Assembly (NCBI GenBank): GCA_018136815.1
Contig: CM030938.1
Location: 3,735,448-3,799,447 of the forward strand
Length of the DNA: 64,000 bases
Reading direction: 5' to 3'
DNA from: Isochrysis galbana
Lineage: Eukaryota > Haptophyta > Isochrysidales > Isochrysidaceae
Below are positions 1 to 8,857 of this stretch, piece after piece; position 1 is the first letter of the stretch, and each line of letters starts with the position of its first letter. The notes below the pieces were generated by a model. That model did no database searches, had not been told where the DNA came from, and saw only the letters and a program-made list of their open reading frames with translations. The position numbers were made by a program, and so were the translations under genes.

Positions 1-218
1 TGAACAATCCACACACGTTGAGAACCGCTTGCATTTGGCCATCCTCACCCACCTCGCGGAGCAATGCGATGGCGAACGTCTCGTCAACGGCCGCGCCGAC
101 TGCTCCATTTTGAACAACAAATACGAATTGCCACGTCATCAAGGGTTCATATGGGGCACTGTGGCCATTATCGCCGTCTCGTTTGATCATTGAAACAGCT
201 TTTGGGGGCCCCGTCACG
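1..218 (-). other. window edge, open minus-strand frame of unknown origin
   Basis: On the minus strand a frame containing MIKRDGDNGHSAPYEP and then MTWQFVFVVQNGAVGAAVDE runs open to the window edge. It starts just downstream of the lactone-oxidase stop but in another frame. It could be an exon of a neighbouring gene or chance. I recognise no family. Confidence 0.25.
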
Positions 219-2339
219 TCAAGTTGGGCCGCCACTCAAGACATGCGACGCACACCGCAGGTCGGCCTCGTCCATGCGCCCCGCGCGCAAAACGCGCCCT
301 AGCTCGTCCCAGCGACAGCCCTGCATCAGCATCCATTCGTCTTCTCGATCTTCGCCGCAGACGAGGCTGCGCAACTCGGCGCTGCGCATCAGTGCACACG
401 CGCCGATTGCACGCTCCGATCCAACCTGAGTATTTGCAGCGCATGTGCACCTCGTGGTGTCGAAGCGGGCCTCGTGCTCTCCGCTCCTGACACAGCAGTG
501 CTTGTCCAAAGTGCTGCCGCTAACGATGCGCCCTGCGCTCGACGAGAAGGCGCTAAACGTCCAAACATTCCGCGCAAGACCCTCCCCTACAAATTTTGAG
601 TGCGGATCCACCGCATTGGCGATGCAACCAAACTGGCACCATGAGGGTCCCATCTGCTCGATGGTGTTGTTGCGAACCTCATGCTCGTTATCCCAGCCAT
701 GCTTGCCCCAGTGGATCGCTGCGCCGCACTGTGGGCCGCGCAAAACGTCTACAATCGGCTGGGGTAAGCGCTCGCCGCGCAACGTGTCGAGGTTGAGGTA
801 CATCCGCGGGAAGCTGCGTGTCGGCGACAGAAAGGAGTCATCCACTCCTGTCCACCGGAGGGCGACGTCGTTCAGCCGCTGCCGCACAACGAGGGCCTGG
901 GACACGTTCAGAAAGGCGGAAAGACAGCGCACTGCGTTGTACCACGGCACCCCAAACTCGGTTTGGTTGTAGCATGCCGGTGATCCTTTGGTCATGGTAG
1001 TCCATCGGTGGTACGCGGGCGGCGGCTGGCCAATCCTTTCGGCATGATTTGCGAGGAGATAATCCGCAAGGGAGGGCGTGTCCTTTTGGCCCGAAGTGCG
1101 GCGCGCGCATACCAAGGGGTCCGAGTGCCACAGACAGTGCGACTCGCCAGGTTTTGTCTCTACCCCCTTCCACAGGAATGTCGCCTTACGCGACGGCAAC
1201 TGTAGAATCTTTTCCCACTCCAAGTATCTCTTTTGGCCGCGAGGACCATCAAGCACGCCAAAAGGACTGTAGCTCCGCCTGACATCTATCCACTCGTGCC
1301 AAGCGGCGAAATTTTGCTCCTTCGTCCTTTTATCGGCCGGTGGCTTGTACGCCAACGAGCCCTCTCGCCCCACGACCCATTTGTCGAAGAAGAGTCGCGG
1401 ATGCCAGTTTTGTAGCACTTGTAGGTGGCCAAATGTGAGATGGAGGGGCGCCTTCCGAAGGATGCTGTCGGCAGCCACATCATCTTTTGGCGAGTGAGCG
1501 CGCAGCTCGAGAGCCGAACTAATTATTGCTTCCGTCCGGCTCACCCGCTGAAGGAAGTCCCGCGGGCTCACTCTCTTCCAGGATGCAGAGATGTGCGCCT
1601 GCCGCATGATTGCGAGCTTCACGTGCAAGATGATACCCAAGCGTCCGACAGAGGTCTTTAGCGCCCGAAAGAGGAGCGGATGACTCTCAGCCGTCACGTC
1701 CTCTATTATCCGCCCGTCGGCAAGCATCACACGTGCGGCTAGTAACTTCGATGGCCAGCCTCCCTCGACAAGAGAGGATCCGTGCGCAGCTGTCGCGATA
1801 ATGCCTCCGACCGTCTGGCCCATGAAAAGAGTAGCTGGGTGGCTAAGCATGTAGCCGTTCGGTGCAGAACTCGTCCTGTACGTCGCCAGATACTCGTGCA
1901 GCGCCTGCACTGTGACGCACGTGCGCACAGTCACAGTCTTTCTCGCCTCGTCGACGAGAACATCGGCGCCCCTGTCGGCTGCTGTGCCGTTCGCGGGCGC
2001 GAGGTAGAAGGGTGCGGCGGCGGTGAGCTCGAGAGCATTGCATAGGCCAGCAGTGACGACGTTGCTCCCATTGCGTGCTGCGCAACCGATCACATGGCTA
2101 TTCCAACCGGCTCCTGCGCCGACTGGCTTGATTGAGCTCGAAGAGGCCACAATCTGCCTCAGCTGCTCCTCAGAACGAGGCGCTAGCAGCCGAGGACGAG
2201 AAGTGCACGCGTGGCTCCCCTGGAAATTGACCTGCCCCACCGTGTCCCAAAAGATAGGAGAGCTGGAGCGGCGCTCCTCGAGAGGAAGAGCAGACGAGAG
2301 CAGCACGAGTGCGAGCGCCAGCAGTAACAGTAGCGGCAT
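219..2339 (-). CDS. secreted FAD-linked sugar-1,4-lactone oxidase (GULO/ALO family)
   Basis: Seen: 706 codons read from the ATG at 2339. I chose this start because it opens directly into a hydrophobic signal peptide (MPLLLLLALALVLLSSALP); the frame is open further upstream but is only Pro/Ser-rich there. An N-terminal FAD-binding PCMH-type domain carries VGAGAGWNSH (about residues 73-82) and GGIIATAAHGSS (178-189). The C-terminal ALO domain carries HWGKHGW (543-549), followed by VDPHSKFVGEGL. Family knowledge: such enzymes oxidise L-gulono-, L-galactono- or D-arabinono-1,4-lactone to ascorbate-type products. Inferred: the protein acts in the ER or outside the cell. Odd points: the His that binds FAD covalently in many relatives is not visible in the GAGAGWNS loop, and about 100 extra C-terminal residues are rich in Cys (CCVRSGEHEARFDTTRCTC). 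The exact substrate cannot be called. No intron is needed. Confidence 0.85.
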   Translation of the reverse strand: MPLLLLLALALVLLSSALPLEERRSSSPIFWDTVGQVNFQGSHACTSRPRLLAPRSEEQLRQIVASSSSIKPVGAGAGWNSHVIGCAARNGSNVVTAGLCNALELTAAAPFYLAPANGTAADRGADVLVDEARKTVTVRTCVTVQALHEYLATYRTSSAPNGYMLSHPATLFMGQTVGGIIATAAHGSSLVEGGWPSKLLAARVMLADGRIIEDVTAESHPLLFRALKTSVGRLGIILHVKLAIMRQAHISASWKRVSPRDFLQRVSRTEAIISSALELRAHSPKDDVAADSILRKAPLHLTFGHLQVLQNWHPRLFFDKWVVGREGSLAYKPPADKRTKEQNFAAWHEWIDVRRSYSPFGVLDGPRGQKRYLEWEKILQLPSRKATFLWKGVETKPGESHCLWHSDPLVCARRTSGQKDTPSLADYLLANHAERIGQPPPAYHRWTTMTKGSPACYNQTEFGVPWYNAVRCLSAFLNVSQALVVRQRLNDVALRWTGVDDSFLSPTRSFPRMYLNLDTLRGERLPQPIVDVLRGPQCGAAIHWGKHGWDNEHEVRNNTIEQMGPSWCQFGCIANAVDPHSKFVGEGLARNVWTFSAFSSSAGRIVSGSTLDKHCCVRSGEHEARFDTTRCTCAANTQVGSERAIGACALMRSAELRSLVCGEDREDEWMLMQGCRWDELGRVLRAGRMDEADLRCASHVLSGGPT

Positions 2340-2830
2340 TGCGGTGGGGGAGGGGGAGGGGGAGGGGAAGGGGGGGGCGGGAGAAATCAGCGGTTCGAGT
2401 GCGCCCGAAAGAAGTGGCGGGGGGGGGAAGAACAACGGCGTCTATTCTAAATTTGTTCTTTTATGTGGTCGTTTTGGTTTTGGTCTCGTTTCGAGTCCAT
2501 TCATTGGACTCGGATGGATGGTAGATACGTAGTAAATGGATTTCATGATTTAGTAGATCTTACATAATAATAGTTAGAACTGACACACTACAAAACCTAG
2601 TAGTACCCTCCTCGACCCCCTGCCCCTGCCCCCTCCACAGAACGGGCTAGTAAATAGTAAAATACATCAACTGAGTTTATACTTAGTTCGCCCATGGCCC
2701 ATGGGGGGGCACGAGCCCCCCCCTCTCTCCACTCCTCCCCTGCCATGGGCCATGGGGGAGGAACCACCCATGCCCCTGGCATGTCTGATGGCTTGCCAGG
2801 AGCAAACAGCCCTGCTGACCCACTCTCTCA
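2340..2830. other. upstream flank of the lactone oxidase, no gene seen
   Basis: On the oxidase coding strand, 2341-2385 is a C/T-rich leader (G/A-rich on the plus strand). Beyond it are an AT-richer stretch at 2520-2670 and a CCCATGGCCCATGGGGG palindrome near 2693-2760. No coding signal is seen. Confidence 0.4.
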
Positions 2831-3125
2831 CTGTGGCAGGCTTGCCTGCCTCGCGCGTCCTGGCCAGTCGTGGCCAGCCCATCGCCCATCGCTCCAACCC
2901 CCCTCCCCCCTCCCCCTCTGGTCGACAGGCAGACAGGTGCAGCGTGGGCGCCCCAGAGGCTCAGGAGCGCCAGCGAGGGAGAGGCAGGGGAGGCCAGGGC
3001 CAAGCCCCAGCCTCCTCTGCCTCCAGAGCTGGTCTCCAGGAGCCTCCAGGGGCCGCCAGAGGGCAGCTGGAGGCCTGCCGCAGGCGCGCCATCGCGCGTG
3101 CCGCAGGAGAGGGGAGAGAGAGCGC
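2831..3125 (+). repeat. dispersed repeat R1, copy 1
   Basis: The segment from GGCAGGCTTGCCTGCCTCGC to GGAGAGAGAGCGCGGAGAAG recurs closely at 41985-42275 and in diverged form at 44500-44690. Shared blocks include GTCGACAGGCAGACAGGTGC and GCGCCAGCGAGGGAGAGGCA. No long credible ORF is shared. It looks like a non-coding transposon piece of unknown class. Confidence 0.7.
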
Positions 3126-3370
3126 GGAGAAGGGTTCCTCCCCCCCCCCCGTTGCTTTTTCCCGGAGAGTCGCCCGACGTAGGTCGGTCCGCCTCAATGG
3201 GTTTTCTCCCTCATTTTAACTTGTGGGGAGTTAGAATGGGAGCCGGGGGCTTGCGAGGGGGGAGATTTGGAGGGGTGCATAGGTGTATGTATCTGTGGCA
3301 ACAGCACGCGCCAAGGTGTACGGGCAGGTGCGCTTAGGGCTGTCGTGTTGGTACCGGGCTAGTGGGAGTA
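3126..3370 (+). repeat. dispersed repeat R3, copy 1
   Basis: A C-run is followed by GAGTCGCCCGACGTAGGTCG, ATGGGAGCCGGGGG and CGAGGGGGGAGATT. The same blocks occur in the same order at 52899-53166. The element class is unknown. Confidence 0.7.
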
Positions 3371-3689
3371 GTGGTACTAATGCTCAGTTATTTTTAAGAT
3401 AGTTGCGGCTGCCCACGGTAGAAAATCTAAACTCAAGGACCCACTAGAACTCAGCACCCCAATCCCCAATCTTCACGACGAAAGACGAAAGACAAAGGGC
3501 AAGCTGCAAATGAGCACGCCAACTTCGTGTTAGTGCGGTGCAAGCACTGCGACTCGCCTGAAACGGGAGGAAGGATTGCGACATGAGACCCCGACACGGC
3601 TTAACCGACGACCAACTTCGGGTCACTCGACACCACCACTGAAACGACCAAGATACTACCAACAACAAAAGCATGCCACCAGGCCACCC

Positions 3690-3915
3690 AGAGGCACAAG
3701 AGGAAGGCGGGAACCGGAACCTCACCACTGGGGGCAGGCGCACTCCGCTCGCCACCCGCCCCCCCCATGACCTGAGCCCCTAATTAGAGCACGAGGGGAG
3801 TTGCCGCAAGGCGGGAAGTGAGGGAAAAGGGAAAGGATGGGAGACGGGCGTGGCAACAGAGGGATAACGCAAGGCTGCGCGTGAGGCGAGAATATTTAAA
3901 GGTTTTTTTACGTCT
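3690..3915 (+). repeat. dispersed repeat R4, copy 1
   Basis: It shares GCCGCAAGGC, GGGCGTGGC and a GAGAATATT(T)AA..GTTTTTTT end with 22215-22360 and 42690-42835. It looks like the terminal part of a transposable element. The 320 bases before it (3371-3689) contain no recognisable gene. Confidence 0.55.
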
Positions 3916-4220
3916 CTTAGCTCTTACTCTTAGTCTCAGTGAGATGTGGCAAGGTGGTTGATGATTTTGTGAGGCCCGTAAAAAGCAAAAACCGTGTAGG
4001 ACGCACTATTGACTACAGTACCCTTGCGCAGTGACGTAGACAATTCTGTGGGCCTCATTCACACACACACCAAAGTGGTCGAGGGCCCTTGCGATAACGT
4101 ATGTGGACGGCCGTACCGCCGCCAGGGAGAGATAGAGAGACACACAGATAAGCCACGCCCACACGAAGAGAGAGGCTGTTGGTGATGGTGGAACGAAAGA
4201 AGCGTGTGCATTGGACACGC
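3916..4220. other. 3-prime flank of the SSL1 gene, no gene seen
   Basis: About 300 bases with no coding signal. This is the downstream side of the minus-strand SSL1 gene and presumably holds its 3-prime UTR. Confidence 0.4.
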
Positions 4221-6586
4221 CTATCCCTTTGTCGCTGATGCTTTGAGGCGGTTGGGAGCTGATGAGGATTTCACGGCCATTTGACAAGAAGGGCAAGCAT
4301 GTATGGACTCATGGAGCAACATGTCACATGCCTACGAGCACAACGGTGGTGGGTCAACCCATCAATTTCATGAGTCATTGGAAAATACACAGAGCAAGGC
4401 TGATCTTGTTAGAGCCGTGGCACGTCCATCGTGTCGAGCGAGGAAGACGACCATGGACGAAATGGTTGCCTAGCCACAGAATTGAAACTAGGAGGAGTGG
4501 CAGGTCGCAGCATACCTCGCAAAATCTTTCGTGACACTCCGAGCACTGAAATCCGAGCGTTCCCTCCATCTCAGCCGTCTTTGCAGTTGCAGGTAGAGGC
4601 TCTAAGCACCCGAAGCAAAGAGCGGCGCGCGGACCCTCGACTTCCTTGAAGAGCGGCAAGGGGAAGAGATGGTGATATGTCTTGGAAAGGTCGGTCGACG
4701 AAAGCAACTTGAGGCTGCGTTACAAACAGGGTTTTGTGAGCAACATGAGCCGAAGAGGCACAGGAAAAACGCGATGTTGCAAGGACAGAAGTACCTAGGT
4801 TCCACGTGAGCGCGCGACATCTCACCCGCAGATTGGACACTCGGTTGGCACTTCGGCATGAAGTACGCCGCATTGGGGGCACGCGTAACCTCCGTCAGTG
4901 CTCACAATAGGGTGTGTGGCGGCAGCGGTAAATAATAACGAGGGTTGAGAGCCAGGCGGGTGGCGAATAGGAAAGCCGACCTGCAGAACGCAGACGGCAA
5001 CAGTTAGCTTACGACGAACAACGAGAGAAACGGTTGTGCACGGCAAAGCGGCGTCGGATGCGGTCCGTGCGAGAACGCTAGCTGGATTGTCCATCGGTTG
5101 TCCCACAAGTAAGTTTTAAGGGGACAATTTCGAAGAGCGAGATGGCCCACCCACCTTGACCAACGCATTGGTCGGTGCGATGGTTGTAGCCGGAAGAGGC
5201 CGGGGCGGTAGATGGCGCATCATCATGTCCTTCAAGTGGGAAGGAGAGAGAGCCACGCCATATTCCCCGGCTGTCTCCTTTGCGATCCGCTTGCAAATGT
5301 ACACCTGAGAAAGGCCCAAAGGACGATTCGGCAAGTGATTCCGGTATGAAAAGCGCATATATTCGAGGCGAATACCTGTGCGGTTTAGAGAAGTGGTGCT
5401 GAGAATGTGCAAAGGACATCAGAATGCGCCCTCACCTCAGCTAGCAACGAAAAGACGGAGCAACGAACTCTTGCTTTGCTCAGCGCTTCAACTGTTGCCA
5501 GGACATCTCCTGGATCGCAAGTAGTTAGAGAGGCAGAGAGTAGTATCACTTCGCGTGAGACAAAGCTAGCAACCTGGCACATCGGCAGAAGGGGAGAGAC
5601 TGGGCTTTTATTTGCACATTGGAGTGAAACGAATGTGAGCTGCCAAGATGATGCCTCTCAAAAGGCAAGCGGGCAGGTTGAATGATCTAAGCTGCAAGAG
5701 CAACTCGTAGCTCCTATGTGATCCGATCGCAGAGCTGCATCTGGACACCGTCTGGAGATGGTGCCTTCAATACATCTGGACAGCCGTCGGTCCATAGGCC
5801 TAGTGCACCTCACCGATGACAGTGACTCCTTGGCTAGCTCAAGGGCATTCTGTAAAGAGGCCTCGCCTGCGCAACCATCCGACTGAGCGAGATTTCGCAA
5901 GGACTGTGCATGTTGCCTTGCATTAGAGGACAATGGAGTAAGTGTCTCCGCTTTCTCATTCCGCATGACCAAGATGGCGAGAGTCGAGACAGGATTTTGC
6001 TCGAAAAAAGCCTTTACAAAATCCGCAGCCAAGTTGCACATAACAGCTAGCCTGCAGGATGGACAGCATCGGCCGGGATGAGCCCAAAAGAGGTGACGGC
6101 CGCGCTCATGTCATGCGCATGGCATGGTAAAAGCTAGGGTGACGGTTTTCCTTCACAGTCGCAGTAGAGCTCCGACATCCTCGCTACTCGCTCCACAAGC
6201 AAGCACAGGGACTAGCTCAGGGCGTCGTGACGTGCTCACCTCCCTTCCTCACCACAGCACTTGCGCACACAACCTGGCATGCAACCTGCCACTACACCTC
6301 CCCCTACCCCCCTCCCTTTGTCCCCTCACCTACTCGGCTTCATCTCGGCGTCGTGCTCGGCTGCATGCCTTGAGCAGTCCACCACCAAAAAGAGCGCTCG
6401 CATCACACCTCGCCGCACACCGACGTGCACAGGCGCACGCTCGCCCGCGCGCCACGAGCCAGGTGCGAGCGAGCGCAGATGGCCGTCCGCCGTTTCCTCC
6501 ACCGCGTCCCAAGTCCGCTGCAGCTCAGACTCCCACGCGTAGGACGAGGCAGACTCCTCCGCGACCACATCCGTCGCCGCCTCCAT
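4221..6586 (-). CDS. SSL1: TFIIH core subunit SSL1/p44 (GTF2H2), seven exons
   Basis: Role: the p44 subunit of TFIIH, which activates the XPD helicase in transcription initiation and nucleotide excision repair. I read seven exons: 6586-6330, 6051-5814, 5573-5436, 5304-5155, 4980-4826, 4714-4516 and 4331-4221. They give about 415 aa against 395 in human. All introns are GT-AG, mostly with GTGAGG-like donors. Exon 1 gives YAWESELQRTW and GVMRALFLVVDCSR, the start of the vWA domain. Later exons give DFVKAFFEQNP, GEASLQNALELA, SREVILLSASLTTCDP and ICKRIAKETAGEY. The zinc-binding end has GGYACPQCG with CPICG, then TYHHLFPL, CFGC, CSECHERFCE and ACDMLLHESIHACPSC. The ATG at 6586 is the first after an in-frame TAA. 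The intron phases agree and the match to the family is continuous, so confidence is high; individual splice sites could be off by a few bases. Confidence 0.93.
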
Positions 6587-6747
6587 CGCCTCGCCGACGG
6601 CGCCCCGCGTTTTCTCTTTTTACTCCTGTAGTATCATTGAAATATTTTTGTTTTGACCCTTTTCAACTTTTCAAAGGAACGAAGGCAAAGTATCACAGTA
6701 TCACAAGCATATAGGATATAGGCTTGATATGACCATTGGTCACTCAC

Positions 6748-6837
6748 GGGGGGGAACTCGAACACGACTGCCTTGATGTATTCCATGCAGAGGCACGTGA
6801 CGGTCACCTCGTCTCCAATGAATTTGGTCTTTTTCAT
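6748..6837 (-). pseudogene. fragment of a small repeated ORF (LCMEYI family)
   Basis: ATG at 6837 opens MKKTKFIGDEV and then TCLCMEYIKAVVFEFP. The frame reaches a GTGAGT sequence at 6747 that looks like a splice donor. The same protein segment (KTRYIGEQ, YLCMEYIMAV) occurs longer at 21752-22060. I see no second exon that continues this copy. It is probably a truncated copy of a mobile or multicopy gene. The function is unknown. Confidence 0.4.
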
Positions 6838-7258
6838 CTTGTATTAGGGCGGTCAAACATCAAATAACAAATAACAGAAACAGGAAACAGGAAACAGAAA
6901 CAGGGCCTTTTAATTACTAATATGGGAGAGTGACATTTTTGGACCATTCTCCAAAGCCCACAACAAAATTCTCAGGGGGCTCACCTGCCACCACGAAAAT
7001 CTTCGCCAGAAAATGGTAAATGGTGCGATTCTCCTTTCTCTCCTCCCCCCCCCGCCCCCCCTCACACCCCTCCCTTGCACCTTGCACACGCTCTAGGCTC
7101 TGGGGCTCTACCGGTAAAGAACCGTGGCGCCCGCCGCGGGAGTGATAGATGTATTTTGAGACGGAGTATTCATCACTCATCACCCCAAATCGCCGATGAC
7201 CTAAACACGCGGGTCGTGCACAAGGGGACGGGCTACGCCGTGCTCGGCGTGGGCGTCA
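6838..7258. other. intergenic, short simple repeats
   Basis: It holds a short run of repeated ACAGAAACAGGAAACAGG-like units near 6865-6905 and CT-rich sequence near 7040. No gene is seen. Confidence 0.35.
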
Positions 7259-7579
7259 GGTGTCGTTCCGTCAATAGTGGGACATCAGTCGAATTGAGCG
7301 ATCAAATGTCCACAGTTGTATTGTAGTTGTTTAACATTAGATCTTGTTAAAATTATAAGAGAGAGAGGCCGTCAAAGCTTCTTCGCTAATCACATCGGTG
7401 CATACCGTGCATGGGCACGGCGCGATGTGCATCGGTCCCCCCGCGGATACGCCGTGCGCGCGCATGTCAACCCGTTCCGTGTGTGTAGCCCCTGCGGCCC
7501 ACAACTACGTAAACTGGCCATATACAACTGATCTGATCGCTCAATTCTACTGATGTCCCACTATTGACGGAACGACACC
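7259..7579. mobile_element. MITE with 46-bp terminal inverted repeats and TCA duplication
   Basis: The left end reads GGTGTCGTTCCGTCAATAG and continues for 46 bases. The right end is its reverse complement with one visible mismatch. Both sides are flanked by TCA (7256-7258 and 7580-7582). The interior is about 230 bases and lacks a credible ORF. A 3-bp T-N-A target duplication fits PIF/Harbinger-like elements, but the class is inferred. High end-to-end identity suggests a recent insertion. Confidence 0.8.
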
Positions 7580-7616
7580 TCACGAAATAAATTCGTTACA
7601 CGTCTTTAGAGGCGAC

Positions 7617-7895
7617 ATGCCGATCTACCGTATCAGGAGCAAAAATGTATACGATGTTATTGGGCTTAAAAAGGCGATACAAATATTTCTTCTTGTGTCT
7701 TTGGTTATCATCTTCTTATCATTCGCCTTGACCGTGGCATTCTCGCAGCATTCAGACTTGGACTTCGCCATAAAGACTGGAATCGGGCTGTCAGTGGGCG
7801 TCGCACTGACCTTTCTTGTCTTCTTTACGTTGTGGAAAACGAAACAATGGCGTTTTAGCCTGCCGAAGGGTAAGGTCCTCAGCTCAAAAGGGTAG
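7617..7895 (+). CDS. small two-span membrane protein, unknown
   Basis: The 92-codon ORF starts MPIYRIRSKNVY and has two clear hydrophobic segments, IFLLVSLVIIFLSFALTVAF (about residues 23-42) and a second near residues 53-70, ending in a basic tail. I recognise no family. It is less GC-rich than the host genes around it. Just upstream is TTCGTTACACGTC(T)TTAG, which recurs near 8557-8578. It starts with ATGCC inside GCGACATGCC, as does the small membrane ORF at 21515-21655. It may be a gene carried by a mobile element. Confidence 0.45.
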   Translation: MPIYRIRSKNVYDVIGLKKAIQIFLLVSLVIIFLSFALTVAFSQHSDLDFAIKTGIGLSVGVALTFLVFFTLWKTKQWRFSLPKGKVLSSKG

Positions 7896-8857
7896 AATGA
7901 AGAAGATGAAAACTCAGCACGCGTAGCTGGGTAGTTATGTGCGAAAACGCTAAGCGGACACAAAACACCAGTTCACACTACAGACGTCCCTTCCTCCAGA
8001 CACCTGAGCACAGACACTGTGGTCTATTTCCGTGACACAATCCTTGGTACCCAGCGAGCAGCATTTGCATGCACGGTCGGTATCAAGCTGTTTTTGAAGA
8101 AAAGTAGACATCACGTGACATGGTCCTTCGTGCTCGGCTGCTTTGTGGCTCCTTTGTCCGCATACAGTGGAGTACCTCGGCGTGGCCGCGGAGCATGCTG
8201 CAAAGTCTCTCTGACTGTGACTTGGTCTGAAATATTCGCGGGGAAGGGGGCAGGAGGAAGGGGCTCCTCTGCTACACGTCTGTGCGCAAGCATCTGCGGA
8301 GACACCTGGTCCAGAAGAAACCTCCCTCCACTTGAGGTGTGGCATCGAGCGCATGGGCCGATTGAAGCATTTTGCGCTCAATCAGCGTGGCCCATGACCG
8401 ATGTCGAGGAGGTCGGGTTGGATAACCCCCAAACCTCGTCTGTCCGAAGCTCCCTTTTGCGTCAACACTCATACATCCTCATCGATTTTGTGAGCCTGCC
8501 TTCCCAAGTGGTACCCTCTGAAATCTGAGTGGATGCCTGCCCCATGCCAAAACAGTTTCGTTACACGTCATTAGCGACAATCGCTCGGATTAGAATTTGA
8601 TGTACTTCAGAGTATCGCTGGTCTCTTATGCGCGTGATGATTGAACGCAATGGAGTTTGTAGATTGTTACCGGTGGCGCTGTGGTGGCCGATGGAGCCAG
8701 AGGGCGTCCGCCGCCGGATGGAGAGACCAGTGTAGTATTGTCCGGAGGAAGAAGGGGCGCTTCTCCCTCACGAGGAGAAGAAGGCTGTGGGCGGACATCC
8801 CGTGTAGGGTCGATCGGAGGATGGTTCGGAGAAGGAGGAGGATCAGTCAGAGAAGGA
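7896..8857. other. intergenic, no supported gene
   Basis: ORFs here on both strands overlap each other and show no family features. A second copy of TTCGTTACACGTC lies at 8557-8578. The stretch ends just before the stop of the Pro-Ser protein. Confidence 0.3.

Noticed and set aside
6118-6714. Plus-strand 196-codon ORF
   Set aside because: It is antisense to SSL1 exon 1 and its first intron; the minus strand matches the family.
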